Positions 25,584 to 34,603 are shown, counted from the first letter of the stretch. The stretch: DNA of 64,000 nt from Streptomyces sp. NBC_01478 (GCF_036227225.1 NZ_CP109444.1:12060817-12124816); one strand, 5' to 3'. Program-made: numbers and translations. Notes: generated by a model from the sequence alone, not told the origin.

Positions 25584-26165
25584 ATGACGGAACAGGAGTT
25601 GCGCCGGAATCGACAGGCGGGCTTCGAAGGACTGGCGCGTGTGGTGGCGGAACCACTGCACCGGTATCTGCTGCGGCGGACGAACCCCGACCTGGTCGAT
25701 GACGTCCTGTCAGACACGATGCTGGTGCTGTGGCGCCGCATCGACGATGTTCCCGGGCTCGGAGCTGGAGCCGGCCCCACGCCCGATCCCGATGATGTGC
25801 TGCCGTGGTGCTACGGGGTGGCACGGGGCTGCCTGGCCAACGCCCGGCGCGCTGACGGCCGCAGGCTGCGCTTGGTCGAGCGGCTGATCCGAACACAGCA
25901 GCATCCTCCGCCAACGGCCGTCGAGCACAGCGACCTGCATGCCGCGCTCGATCGCCTTGGGGAACTGGACCGTGAGGTGGTGCGGTTGTGGGCGTGGGAG
26001 GGCCTGGCGCCGCGTCAGATCGCGGAGGCGACCGGACTCACCTCCAATGCGGTCAACATACGGCTCCACCGGGTGAAGAAGAAACTCGCCGCACAGCTTC
26101 AGCTGACGCGAAAGAACGCCGACCGGCCCGGACACAAACCGGATGAAGGAAGGAGCAGTCAGTGA
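25584..26165 (+). CDS. ECF-type sigma factor
   Basis: The 193-residue sigma-70 family protein has region 2 (YLLRRTNPDLVDDVLSDTMLVLWRRIDDVP, quoted across its helix pair) and region 4 (LDRLGELDREVVRLWAWEGL followed by APRQIAEATGLTSNAVNIRLHR). The conserved region 2.2 aspartates are present. The ATG at 25584 gives the normal ECF length; the long upstream extension of the frame is not typical. It overlaps the next gene by 4 bp (GTGA), a membrane protein that probably serves as its anti-sigma or sensor partner. The regulon is unknown. Confidence 0.88.
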   Translation: MTEQELRRNRQAGFEGLARVVAEPLHRYLLRRTNPDLVDDVLSDTMLVLWRRIDDVPGLGAGAGPTPDPDDVLPWCYGVARGCLANARRADGRRLRLVERLIRTQQHPPPTAVEHSDLHAALDRLGELDREVVRLWAWEGLAPRQIAEATGLTSNAVNIRLHRVKKKLAAQLQLTRKNADRPGHKPDEGRSSQ

Positions 26166-26758
26166 GCGACGACGAGCTACTGGCCCGACTCAGGGCTGCG
26201 GACCCGGCACTGGCCAAACGTGCTCCGCTGCCCGACATCTACAGCCTTGTGGAGGCCGCCTTGAGCACGGACACCACACCCCAGTCTGAGAAGTCCGCCG
26301 ACGGCATCGCGCCCCACCCTGCGAAGCCCGCCGCGGAACGGGGACGCCGCCGTCTCCTCACGCTCGCGGCAGCCGCCGCTCTGCTTCTCCTCGGAGGCGG
26401 CATCGCCGGAGGAACCATGCTGAATGACGACAGCGGTCACTCGTCCGCGTCCGGTCCGCTGGCTCTGACTGCCGCGAGCAATACGGCCCAGGGCAAGTGC
26501 GCGTGGCCAATCCCCCCGGCCATTCTGCGCACGTATCCGACGCTCTTCGAGGGCACCGTCACCTCTGTCAAGGGGACCTCGGTCTTCTTCCACGTCGACC
26601 GCTGGTTGCGCGGTGGCGACACGGACACGGTGCGGTTCCAGAACGGCGACCCGGACCACGACACGGAGGCCCTGACGTTCCAGGTCGGAGACCACTACAC
26701 CGTGGCCGGCACCAAGGACGGCACCGTCCCGGGGTGCTTCGTGTTCCCGACCCAGTGA
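26162..26758 (+). CDS. Single-pass membrane protein, likely partner of the ECF sigma factor
   Basis: The 198-residue product has a cytoplasmic N-terminus of about 60 residues (DDELLARLRAADPALAKRAP), one transmembrane helix near 66-86 (LLTLAAAAALLLLGGGIAGG) and an extracytoplasmic domain of about 110 residues with two Cys (QGKCAWPIPP, VPGCFVFP) that may form a disulphide. The N-terminal motif is common in Streptomyces genes coupled to ECF sigma factors. No zinc-binding HxxxCxxC anti-sigma motif is present, so the inhibitory mechanism, if any, differs from the ZAS class. Confidence 0.8.
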   Translation: MSDDELLARLRAADPALAKRAPLPDIYSLVEAALSTDTTPQSEKSADGIAPHPAKPAAERGRRRLLTLAAAAALLLLGGGIAGGTMLNDDSGHSSASGPLALTAASNTAQGKCAWPIPPAILRTYPTLFEGTVTSVKGTSVFFHVDRWLRGGDTDTVRFQNGDPDHDTEALTFQVGDHYTVAGTKDGTVPGCFVFPTQ

Positions 26759-27313
26759 AGCGGTTCCGGTCAGGCACGGGGAAAGCGACAACCCGGCGCC
26801 GGCCGACTGCCGCGCCGGTCGTGGGATGAGACGCGGCAGCTCCGCGCCAGTCCATGCGGTCGACCGGTGACGTCTCCATCGGGGGCACCCAGCACCTCAC
26901 CGGTGCCGCCGCAGGTGCGATCGACGTGCCGGCTGAACTGCGGCGTTCCCAGCCGAACTTGTCCTGCTCAGGGGCGGTGTACAAGCCGCGGAACTGTGCT
27001 GGTGAAGCAGAAGCCTGCTCAGGCCAGTACAGGCCAGGCCGGCACTCGTCACCTGATTGAGTGAGAGACCGGAATCGAGAGCCGTGTGAGAGTTGCGTAG
27101 TGCCGCGAATGCTGGCGTGTCCCCCGTGGAAAGCCCTGCGCGGACCCGTCCTCTTCGCGGCGGGCCCGGTTGGGTGGTCCTCCCTCGGTTCACAGGGCCG
27201 AGAGCGGGAGCAATGGCGAGGTCGGTTCTCGGCGCTGTCGTTTCCACCCGACGACGCGGAAACCGCTCAGGCTCTCCCCGCCCACCTGGCCGCCCGAATC
27301 GCCGCCCCCTCGG
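26759..27313. other. Spacer without recognisable genes
   Basis: About 550 bases with only short open frames of no coding character. I see no clear hairpin with a T-tract, repeat or promoter. Confidence 0.5.
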
Positions 27314-28117
27314 TCAGTCCCGGTTGACGGGGAGCGTCCAGGCGTTTTCCTGGATCTGCTTGACGAGGTCTTCGGTGGCGGGCGGCCACACGTTGCGGTA
27401 GGCGCCGTCGGCGGCGCCGATGACCTCGACCATTTTGTCGATCATGTCCTGAGGGTCGTGCTGGCCCTTCATGATTTCGGCGAAGTTGGCGCGGATGTCG
27501 GCTTCGCGGGTGAAATTGATGGCGTCGTCGTGCCAGCGGTAGGTGGTGTCTGCAATGCGGTCGTTGAAGCCGGTGTCGTAGGCGCCGGGGTTGATGGTCT
27601 GGACGGTGATGCCGGTGGGCGCGAGTTCGTCGCGCAGACTGGCGGCGATGGCCTCCAGGGCGTGCTTGCTGGCGCAGTAGGGGCCCAGGCCGTAGGCGGT
27701 GAGGAAGCCGCCCATGGAACTGACGATGACGATGCGGCCCGCGGTGCCGGCGTCGACGAACTTGCGGATGGCCCGCTGCATGAGATGGAGGTTGCCGAAG
27801 ACGTTGGTCTCGAAGGTGCGGCGTACCAGGTCGACGGGGACTTCGGCCATCGGCCCGCACTCGCCGATGCCGGCGTTGCTGACGAGGGTGTCGAAGTCCC
27901 AGGTGACGGCCGCGGCGATGTCAGCGTCGTCGAGGACGTCGAGTTTGTCGACGGTGACGCGGTCCTGGAGGCCGAGCGTTTCGACGTGCCGGCGCAGTTC
28001 GGTGACCTGGGACCACAACTCGGTGGCGGCGATGACCTGGTGACCGGCCTGGGCCAGGCCGATGGCAGTGCCGCGGCCGAGCCCGGTGCCGGCGCCGGTG
28101 ATGAGGATCTTCTTCAT
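27314..28117 (-). CDS. Short-chain dehydrogenase/reductase (SDR)
   Basis: This 267-residue classical SDR has cofactor loop ITGAGTGLGRG, NAG motif LVSNAGIG, catalytic Ser in IVSSMGGF, Tyr-Lys in YCASKHALEA and INPGAYDT. It is an NAD(P)-dependent oxidoreductase of unknown substrate. GGAGG precedes the ATG. It follows the HbpS-like gene by 56 bp on the same strand and probably shares its transcript. Confidence 0.92.
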   Translation of the reverse strand: MKKILITGAGTGLGRGTAIGLAQAGHQVIAATELWSQVTELRRHVETLGLQDRVTVDKLDVLDDADIAAAVTWDFDTLVSNAGIGECGPMAEVPVDLVRRTFETNVFGNLHLMQRAIRKFVDAGTAGRIVIVSSMGGFLTAYGLGPYCASKHALEAIAASLRDELAPTGITVQTINPGAYDTGFNDRIADTTYRWHDDAINFTREADIRANFAEIMKGQHDPQDMIDKMVEVIGAADGAYRNVWPPATEDLVKQIQENAWTLPVNRD

Positions 28118-28173
28118 GACGGACCTCCGTGAAGGGCGATCGGCTGGGGGAGTGGAGAAAACGGATCCCGAGG

Positions 28174-28572
28174 TCATACGGCGGCCGCGCCCGCGCGGGC
28201 GACCTCGCCGTCCTGGACGGGCAGACCTCCCGAGACACCGATCGCGCCGATGAGGGTTCCGGTCTCGTCGTACAGAGGGATGCCCCCGGCATAGGGGATG
28301 AGGCCACCGTTGGTGTACTCGGTGGCGGGCGCGGGGCCGCCGGGTTTGCAGTATTCCCAGAGGTTCTCGCTGGGCGCGTTGAACAGGATCGAGGTTTTGG
28401 CCTTGGTGAGGGCGATATCGATCGAGCCGAGGATGGCGCCGTCCATGCGGGCGAAGGCGAGGAGGTGGCCGCCGCCGTCCACGACAGCGATGTTCATCGG
28501 GACGCCGAGGCCGTCCGCGTGGGCGCAGGCTCGTTCGATGACGGTCTGGGCGTCCTTGAGGGAGAGGCGCAT
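28174..28572 (-). CDS. HbpS/GlcG-family heme-binding-like protein
   Basis: The 132-residue protein matches the GlcG/HbpS family: AQTVIERACAHADGLGVPMNIAVVDGGGHLLAFARMDGA opening (quoted in pieces: VPMNIAVVDGGGH, LAFARMDGA), a long helix DIALTKAKTSILF, and GGIPLYDETGTLIGAIGVSGG. The family includes the Streptomyces heme sensor HbpS and glycolate-operon GlcG. No signal peptide is seen. GGAGG precedes the ATG. A ligand-binding role near redox enzymes is plausible; the actual ligand is unknown. Confidence 0.85.
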   Translation of the reverse strand: MRLSLKDAQTVIERACAHADGLGVPMNIAVVDGGGHLLAFARMDGAILGSIDIALTKAKTSILFNAPSENLWEYCKPGGPAPATEYTNGGLIPYAGGIPLYDETGTLIGAIGVSGGLPVQDGEVARAGAAAV

Positions 28573-29051
28573 CGGAGTCCTCCGGGGCATGTCGGCGGCG
28601 GGCGCCGTCCGTAAAGGGGGGCTTGGGTAGCGGGGCTCAGCTGAGCACGGCGGCTGCGTGATGCTCCATCACATGAATGGGTGAGGTTTCCGCCGCCAGG
28701 CCGAGCTGGGGTGAGAGGCATCGATGTGGCCGGCGGTGCCAGGCCATGTCCGCGCTACCGGCTGATACACCTCGCTTTGAGCGGCCATGCGGCGTCTCGA
28801 AGAGCAGATCACCGACAACGAGACCGTGGGTCTACCTGCGTCTTCAGCGCGGTCCGTCTTCAAGGCGCCGGTTTGCGCCGAAGCCCCCGCAGCGGCTCAG
28901 CCTGCCCAGACGCGTCAGTAGCCCTGCCTGCCTTCGCCGCAGGGCGAAGGCGACCGGCTTCGCCGTGGAGCGGCAGCCCAGGGCAATCGGGCCCGAGCCA
29001 GCCCGTATCCACACCGTCGACACTCCGGCCCGAAGCGTCCGATCACCGCGT
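28573..29051. other. Spacer upstream of the decayed AraC remnant
   Basis: Open frames here show no family resemblance. The region separates the HbpS-like promoter from the edge of the inverted duplicate module and probably contains degraded 5' parts of the AraC copy. Confidence 0.4.
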
Positions 29052-29969
29052 ATGACGCCCGCGCGGCGCTGCTCGATCCTGGCACACAGCGACCCGCCGG
29101 CCTCCCGTATCGCGGCGCAGTTCGGCTTCAGCGGCGCGACCAACTTCAGCAAGCTCTTCCACCAGCGCATCGGCCAGTCTCCGATCGCTTCTCGCGCGAC
29201 CGTCCGCCGCCGCTCTTCGGGGGATGGACAGGCGATATGCCTGGCACCGGGCGACCCCGCCGGTGATGGCCGCACCTGCAAGGGGCGCCAGCAGATAGAG
29301 CCACAGGTGTGACCAGTCATCCGGTCGGTGGGCCCACAGAGCGGGGCCGAACTGACGGGCGGGATTGGCGGACCCGCCAGTGAGGGTGCCGAGGGCAATC
29401 ATGACCACAGCGGTGGCGGCGGGGCGGGCCAGCGGGATCCAGCGTGTCCACGCGCGACGGGACATCAGCAGCAGGGTGACGGTGAGGACGGCGCCGGTAG
29501 ACACGGCTTCGACGGTGAACAGTAGGGCCGGCGAGCAGGAGGGAGCGGGTTCAACCGCGGCGTAGGCCATCCGGTCTCCGAGGACCGGGCCCCACACGAG
29601 GCGGGCCAGGCCGGTCCCCGCCACGGAACCGGTGAGCTGTGCAGCGAAGTACGTCGGAACCCGGCGGCCGGGGAAGGCACCGGTCAGCCACAGACCGAAG
29701 GTCACCGCGGGGTTGAGATGTCCGCCGGAATAGCGGCCCCATGGAGAGGACAGCGCCCCCGCGAGCGCCGCGCCGACGATCACCGCCACGACCACAAGCT
29801 GAAGATGCGGTTTTGGCAGGGCCCGGCTGAGTGGTGATGCCGTTACCCAACGGACAGTGGTCACCACGACGAACAGGACACCGCCAGTAAGGGCGAACTC
29901 CGCGGCCATCGCCACCGAGGCGGTGGTATCAGTAGTCCGCCGCGCAGGTACACAAGCAATCGTGGACAC
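29043..29969 (-). CDS. Aquaporin (MIP family channel)
   Basis: This membrane protein of up to 308 residues has six hydrophobic segments and both channel boxes, HLNPAVTFG and GSANPARQFGPAL. It is a water/glycerol or small neutral solute channel in the cytoplasmic membrane. GTG at 29969, 3 bp after the stop of the truncated MBL frame, or ATG at 29909 could start it. The last 70 residues (RRAAADGRARSDRRLADALVEE) lie antisense over the AraC remnant and are an unusual basic cytoplasmic tail. It is the intact partner of the ruined copy at 22640. Confidence 0.87.
   Translation of the reverse strand: MSTIACVPARRTTDTTASVAMAAEFALTGGVLFVVVTTVRWVTASPLSRALPKPHLQLVVVAVIVGAALAGALSSPWGRYSGGHLNPAVTFGLWLTGAFPGRRVPTYFAAQLTGSVAGTGLARLVWGPVLGDRMAYAAVEPAPSCSPALLFTVEAVSTGAVLTVTLLLMSRRAWTRWIPLARPAATAVVMIALGTLTGGSANPARQFGPALWAHRPDDWSHLWLYLLAPLAGAAITGGVARCQAYRLSIPRRAAADGRARSDRRLADALVEELAEVGRAAEAELRRDTGGRRVAVCQDRAAPRGRHTR
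29052..29230 (+). pseudogene. C-terminal HTH remnant of an AraC regulator (second copy)
   Basis: About 55 codons match the intact AraC protein at 23040: SRIAAQFGFSGATNFSKLFHQR followed by IGQSPIASRATVRRRSS, against VAAQLGFTSATNFSKYFHQR and TGQSPIAFRATVRGRSS. No ligand domain or first HTH is preserved. It is antisense to the 3' end of the aquaporin gene, as in the other module. Confidence 0.7.
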
Positions 29970-29971
29970 GG

Positions 29972-30274
29972 TCAACCCCGGGCCATCACGCCGGTGGCGA
30001 CCCTGGTGCCCAGGTCCAGAAACACCAGCAGGCCCAGATCCGGACAACGCTCGATCAACGCTTCTTTCGGACAGTGATCCGGGTCGGCGGTGATGACCAT
30101 GACGGTGGTCAGCTCCTTGCCGCTGTCGAGGACGTCCTTCAGGACCCGGTGCTGCTCGGCGAGCGTGAACTGGCCGTCGGCCAGGAGTGCTTCGCGCTCG
30201 CCCGTGATCAGGACGGACGCATTGTCCAGACCGGTGTCACCGGCGGCGCGGACGTTCTGGATCAGGGCGGACAT
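29972..30274 (-). pseudogene. Internally deleted copy of the MBL-like gene
   Basis: The 100-codon frame begins MSALIQNVRAAGDTGLDN and follows the intact copy at 21678 up to VITADPD, then jumps to LIERCPDLGLLVFLDLGTRV, the very end of the intact protein. About 165 residues are missing from the middle, yet the frame is kept. It might still be translated as a mini-protein upstream of the aquaporin, but the fold cannot be complete. Confidence 0.75.
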
Positions 30275-30299
30275 GGGTGCGCTTTCGTTCACAGAGTGC

Positions 30300-30560
30300 T
30301 GAGGGGTGGCTCCAGGCGGCGGTGGTGGTGGCCACGTGCTGGTCCAGGGCGTCGGCCGAGGTGACCAGGCCGCCCAGGCGGTCGGTGCCGTGGGCGGTGT
30401 TCCGCAGCAGTGTCGGGTGGGCGTCGATGCCCAGACGGCGCGCTTCGAGGAAGTCGGCCTCGGCTTCGGCAAGGGTTGCGGGCGAGGCGACCGTGGCCGC
30501 CACGCCGCACACGGTGGCCGACATCGCGGCAGCGGCCGAGGTCGCACCGCGGAGCTAGGC
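30300..30560 (-). pseudogene. C-terminal fragment of the DsbA-like gene
   Basis: This frame matches the end of the protein at 20986: EAEADFLEARRLGIDAHPTL (intact: EAEADFLEVRRLGVDAYPTL) and TDRLGGLVTSADALDQHVA. The CxxC half is absent, so it cannot be an oxidoreductase. It continues the collinearity of the inverted module. Confidence 0.75.
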
Positions 30561-30653
30561 ACGAGGGGTGCCCGGCTCCGCGTCTTCTTGTCGCAGCTGC
30601 CCGCCGGCAAACGGCCACGGTGTATCCGCGACCGCAGCTACCGCGAGACGTCG

Positions 30654-31316
30654 TTACTCCGGACGCACCGGGGCGGCGACCAGTTCGTCCAGCCCGGGGA
30701 ACGGATTGTCCGGCCGGTGCTTGCGATACACGATGTCGACGAACGACACCGGCGCCCACTTCGAGGGCTGCTCGTCGATCTGATGGACCAACTGCGCGTG
30801 GATGTTGTTCCGCAGGTCCAGATAGGGAAACGCCTCGTGCGCCGCGTCCACTACCGCCCGGTCCACCTCCTCGATACCGAAGGCGAACATGTCGGCGCCG
30901 ATACCGAAATGCGCGAGAGCGCCGACCGTGTGCTTGTGGGGCGCGATCCCCGGGGAGGTGTGCAGCGCCACCGCGTCCCAGATCTGGTCGGCGGCGGCAT
31001 CGGACAGGCCGTGTTCCCGCGCGAAGCGAGCGGCCCGGAACGCACCGTCCACCTCGAACCGGTTCGGTCCCTGGCCCTCGTCGGTCAGGCCGATGTCGTG
31101 CAGCACCGTGGCGAGGAAGAGCGTCTCGTCGTCGTAGTCCGCGCCGGCAACGAAGTTCTTGGCGGCGGCGATACTCCGGGCATAGAAGTAGCTGCGGACA
31201 GTGTGGTTGAGCAGCCATTCCGGGGAGTGCTCGGCAGCGAAGGCGACAGCGGCCTCCGTAGCGGCCGTGCGCGGCCACCCTCCGATCTTCTCCGGCAGAT
31301 TGTCGAGCGCGCTCAC
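30654..31316 (-). CDS. HD-domain phosphohydrolase/hydratase-like protein
   Basis: The 220-residue all-helical protein has a HD metal site: His in LLNHTVRSYFYA, His-Asp in ATVLHDIGLT, and a further His in VALHTSPGI. The pattern resembles cyanamide hydratase-type HD proteins (HTVRSY, LHDIG). It probably binds one or two metals and acts on a small molecule. Its start overlaps the preceding gene's stop by 4 bp (ATGA), so the two are translated together. Confidence 0.85.
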   Translation of the reverse strand: MSALDNLPEKIGGWPRTAATEAAVAFAAEHSPEWLLNHTVRSYFYARSIAAAKNFVAGADYDDETLFLATVLHDIGLTDEGQGPNRFEVDGAFRAARFAREHGLSDAAADQIWDAVALHTSPGIAPHKHTVGALAHFGIGADMFAFGIEEVDRAVVDAAHEAFPYLDLRNNIHAQLVHQIDEQPSKWAPVSFVDIVYRKHRPDNPFPGLDELVAAPVRPE

Positions 31317-31660
31317 TTGGCCTCAGCTCCCAGTGCCAGGTGCTCGGCGATGACCGTCTCGGCCGGCCGCAGCTCGCCCACGAGGTTGGTCTGCTCGAAG
31401 TAGGTGTACCAGCCGGAGCTCTCGACACCGTTCAGGAACACGTCGGCCACTTCCCTCGAAGGGGCCTGCCAGACCGCGAACCACTCGTAGGACGTCGAAA
31501 GTGTGGCCGGTTCCGCCCTGCCCCAGCCGAGCGTCACGAATCCGATCTCCGCGAGCTGCTTCATGGCTTCCTGGATCCCTGTGAACAGGTCGTTCCGCGC
31601 CTCCTCGGTGGCGGCGAAGAACGCGGGCTTCGGTGTCCAGGTCTCGACGACTACATGCAT
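31313..31660 (-). CDS. Small conserved protein (DUF6616/NIPSNAP-like ferredoxin fold), unknown role
   Basis: This 115-residue protein begins MHVVVETWTPKP and contains IQEAMKQLAEIGFVTLGWGRA and SYEWFAVWQAPSREVADVF. Alternating strands and helices of this kind are typical of dimeric alpha/beta-barrel small proteins that track an organic ligand. AAGGAG before 31660 supports this start over the two upstream in-frame ATGs. It is coupled to the HD gene and divergent from the GlxA-type regulator 78 bp away. Confidence 0.72.
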   Translation of the reverse strand: MHVVVETWTPKPAFFAATEEARNDLFTGIQEAMKQLAEIGFVTLGWGRAEPATLSTSYEWFAVWQAPSREVADVFLNGVESSGWYTYFEQTNLVGELRPAETVIAEHLALGAEAK

Positions 31661-31738
31661 ATTGCGCATCTCCTTACTAGTCATGATCGGTGTGACATGA
31701 CCAGCCTAGGAAGACCGAGGCCGTCGTACGATGGCCAG

Positions 31739-32704
31739 ATGGACAATAATCCCAAGGATCCGGCCAAGGTCGCGGTGGTGGTGCAGCCGGGCTATGTCCT
31801 GTTGGACGTAGCCGTTCCCCAGCAGGTGTTCGGCCACTGGCCGGACTACGTGACCGCCTGCTGGCCTGGCGGAGCCCCCTACGAGCTGACCTTGGTGAGT
31901 GCGGTTCCCGCGGAAAACCCGCTGGTGCCCCGCGAGGTCGAGCCGCTCGACCGGCTGGAAACGGCGGACACCGTGATCGTCGCCGGAGTGCAGGACCCCA
32001 CCGAGCCTCCGGACGCCGAGCTGGTCGAACGGCTGCGTGACGCGTACAACCGGGGCAGCCGTATGGTGTCGATCTGCACGGGCGCCTTCGCCCTGGCGGC
32101 GGCCGGGATCCTGGACGGCCGCAGCGCCACCACCCACTGGCACTGGGCCAGGCTGCTGCGAGACCGCCACCCGTCGGTCACGGTCCGCGAAGAGGAGCTC
32201 TACGTCGAGGACACGGGCGTCTTCACCTCCGCGGGTGTCCTCGCCGGAACCGACCTGTCCCTGCATCTCCTGCGGCTCGACCACGGCCAGGCCGCCGCGA
32301 ACACGATGGCCCGCTTCCTGGTCAGCCCGCCCCACCGCGAAGGGGGACAGGCCCAGTTCATCGAGCACATCCCGCCCGGCGGCGACGCCGAGATCACCGA
32401 GGTGATCACCTGGATCCTGGAACACCTCGACGAGCCGCTCACCCTGGAGTCGGTCAGCCAGTACAGCCACATGAGCACACGAACCCTGCGCCGCAGATTC
32501 CGGGCCGTGACCGGAACGAGCGTCATGAACTGGGTGGCCATGCAACGCGTAGCCTGCGCGCGCGAACTCCTCGAGACCACTCGCCTCGGCATCGACGACA
32601 TCGCCCACCAATGCGGCTTCGGCTCCGCGGAGTCACTGCGCATCCACTTCACCGCGATGACCAGGACCAGCCCGTCGAGATATCGCCGCACCTTCGCCGC
32701 CTGA
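31739..32704 (+). CDS. GlxA-type AraC regulator with DJ-1/PfpI-like domain
   Basis: In this 321-residue protein residues 10-185 form a DJ-1/PfpI-like amidase domain with the nucleophile-elbow Cys in SICTGAFALAAAG and the THWHWA motif. Residues 215-320 form an AraC double HTH (HMSTRTLRRRFRAVTG and IAHQCGFGSAESLRIHF). Family members regulate adjacent catabolic or stress genes. It is divergent from the HD/DUF6616 pair and probably controls it. The ATG at 31739 gives the usual family start VAVVVQPGYVLLD. Confidence 0.9.
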   Translation: MDNNPKDPAKVAVVVQPGYVLLDVAVPQQVFGHWPDYVTACWPGGAPYELTLVSAVPAENPLVPREVEPLDRLETADTVIVAGVQDPTEPPDAELVERLRDAYNRGSRMVSICTGAFALAAAGILDGRSATTHWHWARLLRDRHPSVTVREEELYVEDTGVFTSAGVLAGTDLSLHLLRLDHGQAAANTMARFLVSPPHREGGQAQFIEHIPPGGDAEITEVITWILEHLDEPLTLESVSQYSHMSTRTLRRRFRAVTGTSVMNWVAMQRVACARELLETTRLGIDDIAHQCGFGSAESLRIHFTAMTRTSPSRYRRTFAA

Positions 32705-32945
32705 CTGCTGGCTTCCGTCTCCAACCAGAGAGCCGGCACAGCCGCTCACTGCTCGCCGGCCGGGAGGCGTACGGCTGGCGCCTGAGGGGTCAGCTGCGGC
32801 GGCTTCGGGCCGCCCCCGGGCTGTATACCTGATCTTGAGCTGGTCGCCGCAACTCCGTTCGGCTGGTGCTGCGTTGGTGGTCCAAGGAAAGACGTCCCGC
32901 CTCCTGCGGGGAGATACAGGTGCAAGGCCTGCCCGGCGCTCGCAT

Positions 32946-32982
32946 ACGAACTCCACCCCGCCATATGCGGGGTGGAGTTCGT
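32946..32982. terminator. 16-bp perfect hairpin between genes
   Basis: ACGAACTCCACCCCGC pairs perfectly with its complement across CATAT. It is in the 400-base spacer 32705-33107, which has no other recognisable feature. It can terminate the GlxA-type transcript or insulate the following lipoprotein gene. Confidence 0.7.
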
Positions 32983-33107
32983 GCGTTGCACGCCGACGGC
33001 GCAGGTGGTGCGGCATCCGTGCGCCTGCGCGCCGTACCCCGCGCGGTAGGGCGCCGGTCGGGTAGGGCAGCATCTGCTCAGCTTCCGCCTGTCCATGAGG
33101 GGTCATC

Positions 33108-33770
33108 ATGCGTTCCACCTGCCGCGTCGCATCATCCGTGCTGTTCACCTGCCTGATGCTCGCGGGCTGCTCGCCCACGTCGCTGGGCGGCTCCGCCCCG
33201 TCCGGGAGCGCGAGTGCTGCGGCGGGTCCGGCGGGTGCTGCCGGGGCCGGGCGGGTGATCGCGGTGGGGGCGGGTCCGCAGAAGACGTACACGGTGCAGC
33301 AGCAGCCTGCCGCAGGCAGTTGCCATTACCGGTATCTGAAGGGGGAGCCGCTGGAGGATCCGAAGTGCACGCCGGGCGCGATCTCTCCGGCGGTCACGCA
33401 GTTGAATCTGAAGTCGACGATCTGCCGCAAGGGCGGCTACACCTCCGGCATCCGCCCCTCCACGTCGGTCACGGGCAAGGAGAAGAAGCTGAACGCCGCC
33501 TCCTACGGCTTCACCGGCCGCATGGGCGATGCCGAGTACGACCACTTGATCAGCCTGCAGTTGGGTGGGGACCCGAACGACTACCGCAACCTGTGGGTGG
33601 AGCCCGCCGACCCCGGCCACCGCAAGGGCGCCGGGGTCAACAACAAGAAGGATCCGGTGGAGACGAAGCTGCACACCGCGGTCTGCAAGGGCAAGGTCAC
33701 CCTCTCCGCCGCGCAGCAGGCGATCGTCACCGACTGGACCACCGCGCTCAGCCGGCTCGGCCTCGGCTGA
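33108..33770 (+). CDS. Lipoprotein with HNH-nuclease-like C-terminal domain
   Basis: The 220-residue precursor has a lipoprotein signal (CLMLAGC lipobox, Cys21) followed by a Gly/Ala/Ser-rich linker to about residue 50. The C-terminal part contains AEYDHLISLQLGGDPNDYRNLW, a His-Leu-x-x-LxLGG-N-x-NLW pattern typical of HNH endonuclease folds, plus three Cys that may form disulphides. It would be an outer-leaflet-anchored nuclease-like protein; whether it cleaves nucleic acid is not shown. It is convergent with another exported HNH-type protein at 33914. Confidence 0.75.
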   Translation: MRSTCRVASSVLFTCLMLAGCSPTSLGGSAPSGSASAAAGPAGAAGAGRVIAVGAGPQKTYTVQQQPAAGSCHYRYLKGEPLEDPKCTPGAISPAVTQLNLKSTICRKGGYTSGIRPSTSVTGKEKKLNAASYGFTGRMGDAEYDHLISLQLGGDPNDYRNLWVEPADPGHRKGAGVNNKKDPVETKLHTAVCKGKVTLSAAQQAIVTDWTTALSRLGLG

Positions 33771-33913
33771 GGCACCGCACAAGGCGGACGAGCCGTCAGC
33801 CGCCGCGGTGCGGGGGCGACTTCAGGGGCGGCGGCGTGCCGCGGCGGCGGGTATGAGACCGTGGCAGTCATCTGGCCCGTCGCTTCCCCCCGTAGCGACG
33901 GGCCGGACCTGTT

Positions 33914-34603
33914 TCAGCGGGCGAGGGTGACAGTGACGGGCTGGTCGGCGCAGCTGGTCAAGGCGTCGGTGAGCGCGGCGTGTTCGGCGGGGTCGACGGT
34001 CAGGCCCCACCGGGTCTTGTCGGCGATCCATTCGGTCGCGTACTGGCAGCGGTAGCCGGGAGCGGGCGGCTGCCAGGTGCTCGGGTCCTGGTCACTTTTA
34101 CTGCGGTTGCTGGCGGCGGAGACCGCGATGAGGGCGCGGGCGTCGCCCAGGTCATTCGCGTAGGCCTCGCGTTCCTTGGCCGTCCAGGCGGAGGCGCCGG
34201 AGTCCCAGGCCTCGGCGAGGGGGACGAGGTGGTCGATGTCGAGGGCGCGGGCGTCGCTGAAGTACTTGTCGTCGTAGGGGGAGTACCACTGGCCGCCGGT
34301 CAGCGTGCAGTTCGAGCCTTGCTGCGGGGCGAGGACGGCCTCGGTTTTGAGGACCTCCTGGCGGGTGTTGCAGCCGTCGTGGTCCGCGTCGGTCCAGTGG
34401 CGGAACTTGGTGCGTTCGTAGCCGGTGCGGTTCTCGGTCTGGACGGGCAGCGCGGCCAGGGCATCGCGGACGGGCAGGGCCACGGTGTCGCCAGGGGCGG
34501 CGACGCGCTCGGCTTCGGCGGCGCGGGCGGTGGTCGGGGCGAGCAGGACGGCGAGCATGGACAGCGCGGCGGCGGCCGTACGGGCGGTGGAGGTGAAGCG
34601 CAC
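33914..34603 (-). CDS. Secreted HNH (DUF1524-type) nuclease-like protein
   Basis: The 229-residue protein starts with a Sec signal peptide (AAAALSMLAVLLAPTTARAAEA). It contains RHWTDADHDGCNTRQEVL, the catalytic LDIDHLVPLAEAWDSGA and SNRSKSDQDPSTWQPP, the signature of secreted HNH endonucleases common in actinobacteria. Four Cys suggest disulphides. It probably degrades extracellular DNA. The neighbouring lipoprotein carries a related active-site pattern. Confidence 0.88.
   Translation of the reverse strand: MRFTSTARTAAAALSMLAVLLAPTTARAAEAERVAAPGDTVALPVRDALAALPVQTENRTGYERTKFRHWTDADHDGCNTRQEVLKTEAVLAPQQGSNCTLTGGQWYSPYDDKYFSDARALDIDHLVPLAEAWDSGASAWTAKEREAYANDLGDARALIAVSAASNRSKSDQDPSTWQPPAPGYRCQYATEWIADKTRWGLTVDPAEHAALTDALTSCADQPVTVTLAR

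Noticed and set aside
27170..28132. Plus-strand open frame of 320 codons opposite the SDR gene
   Set aside because: Val/Gly/Asp-rich mirror of the SDR; the minus strand has complete SDR motifs.
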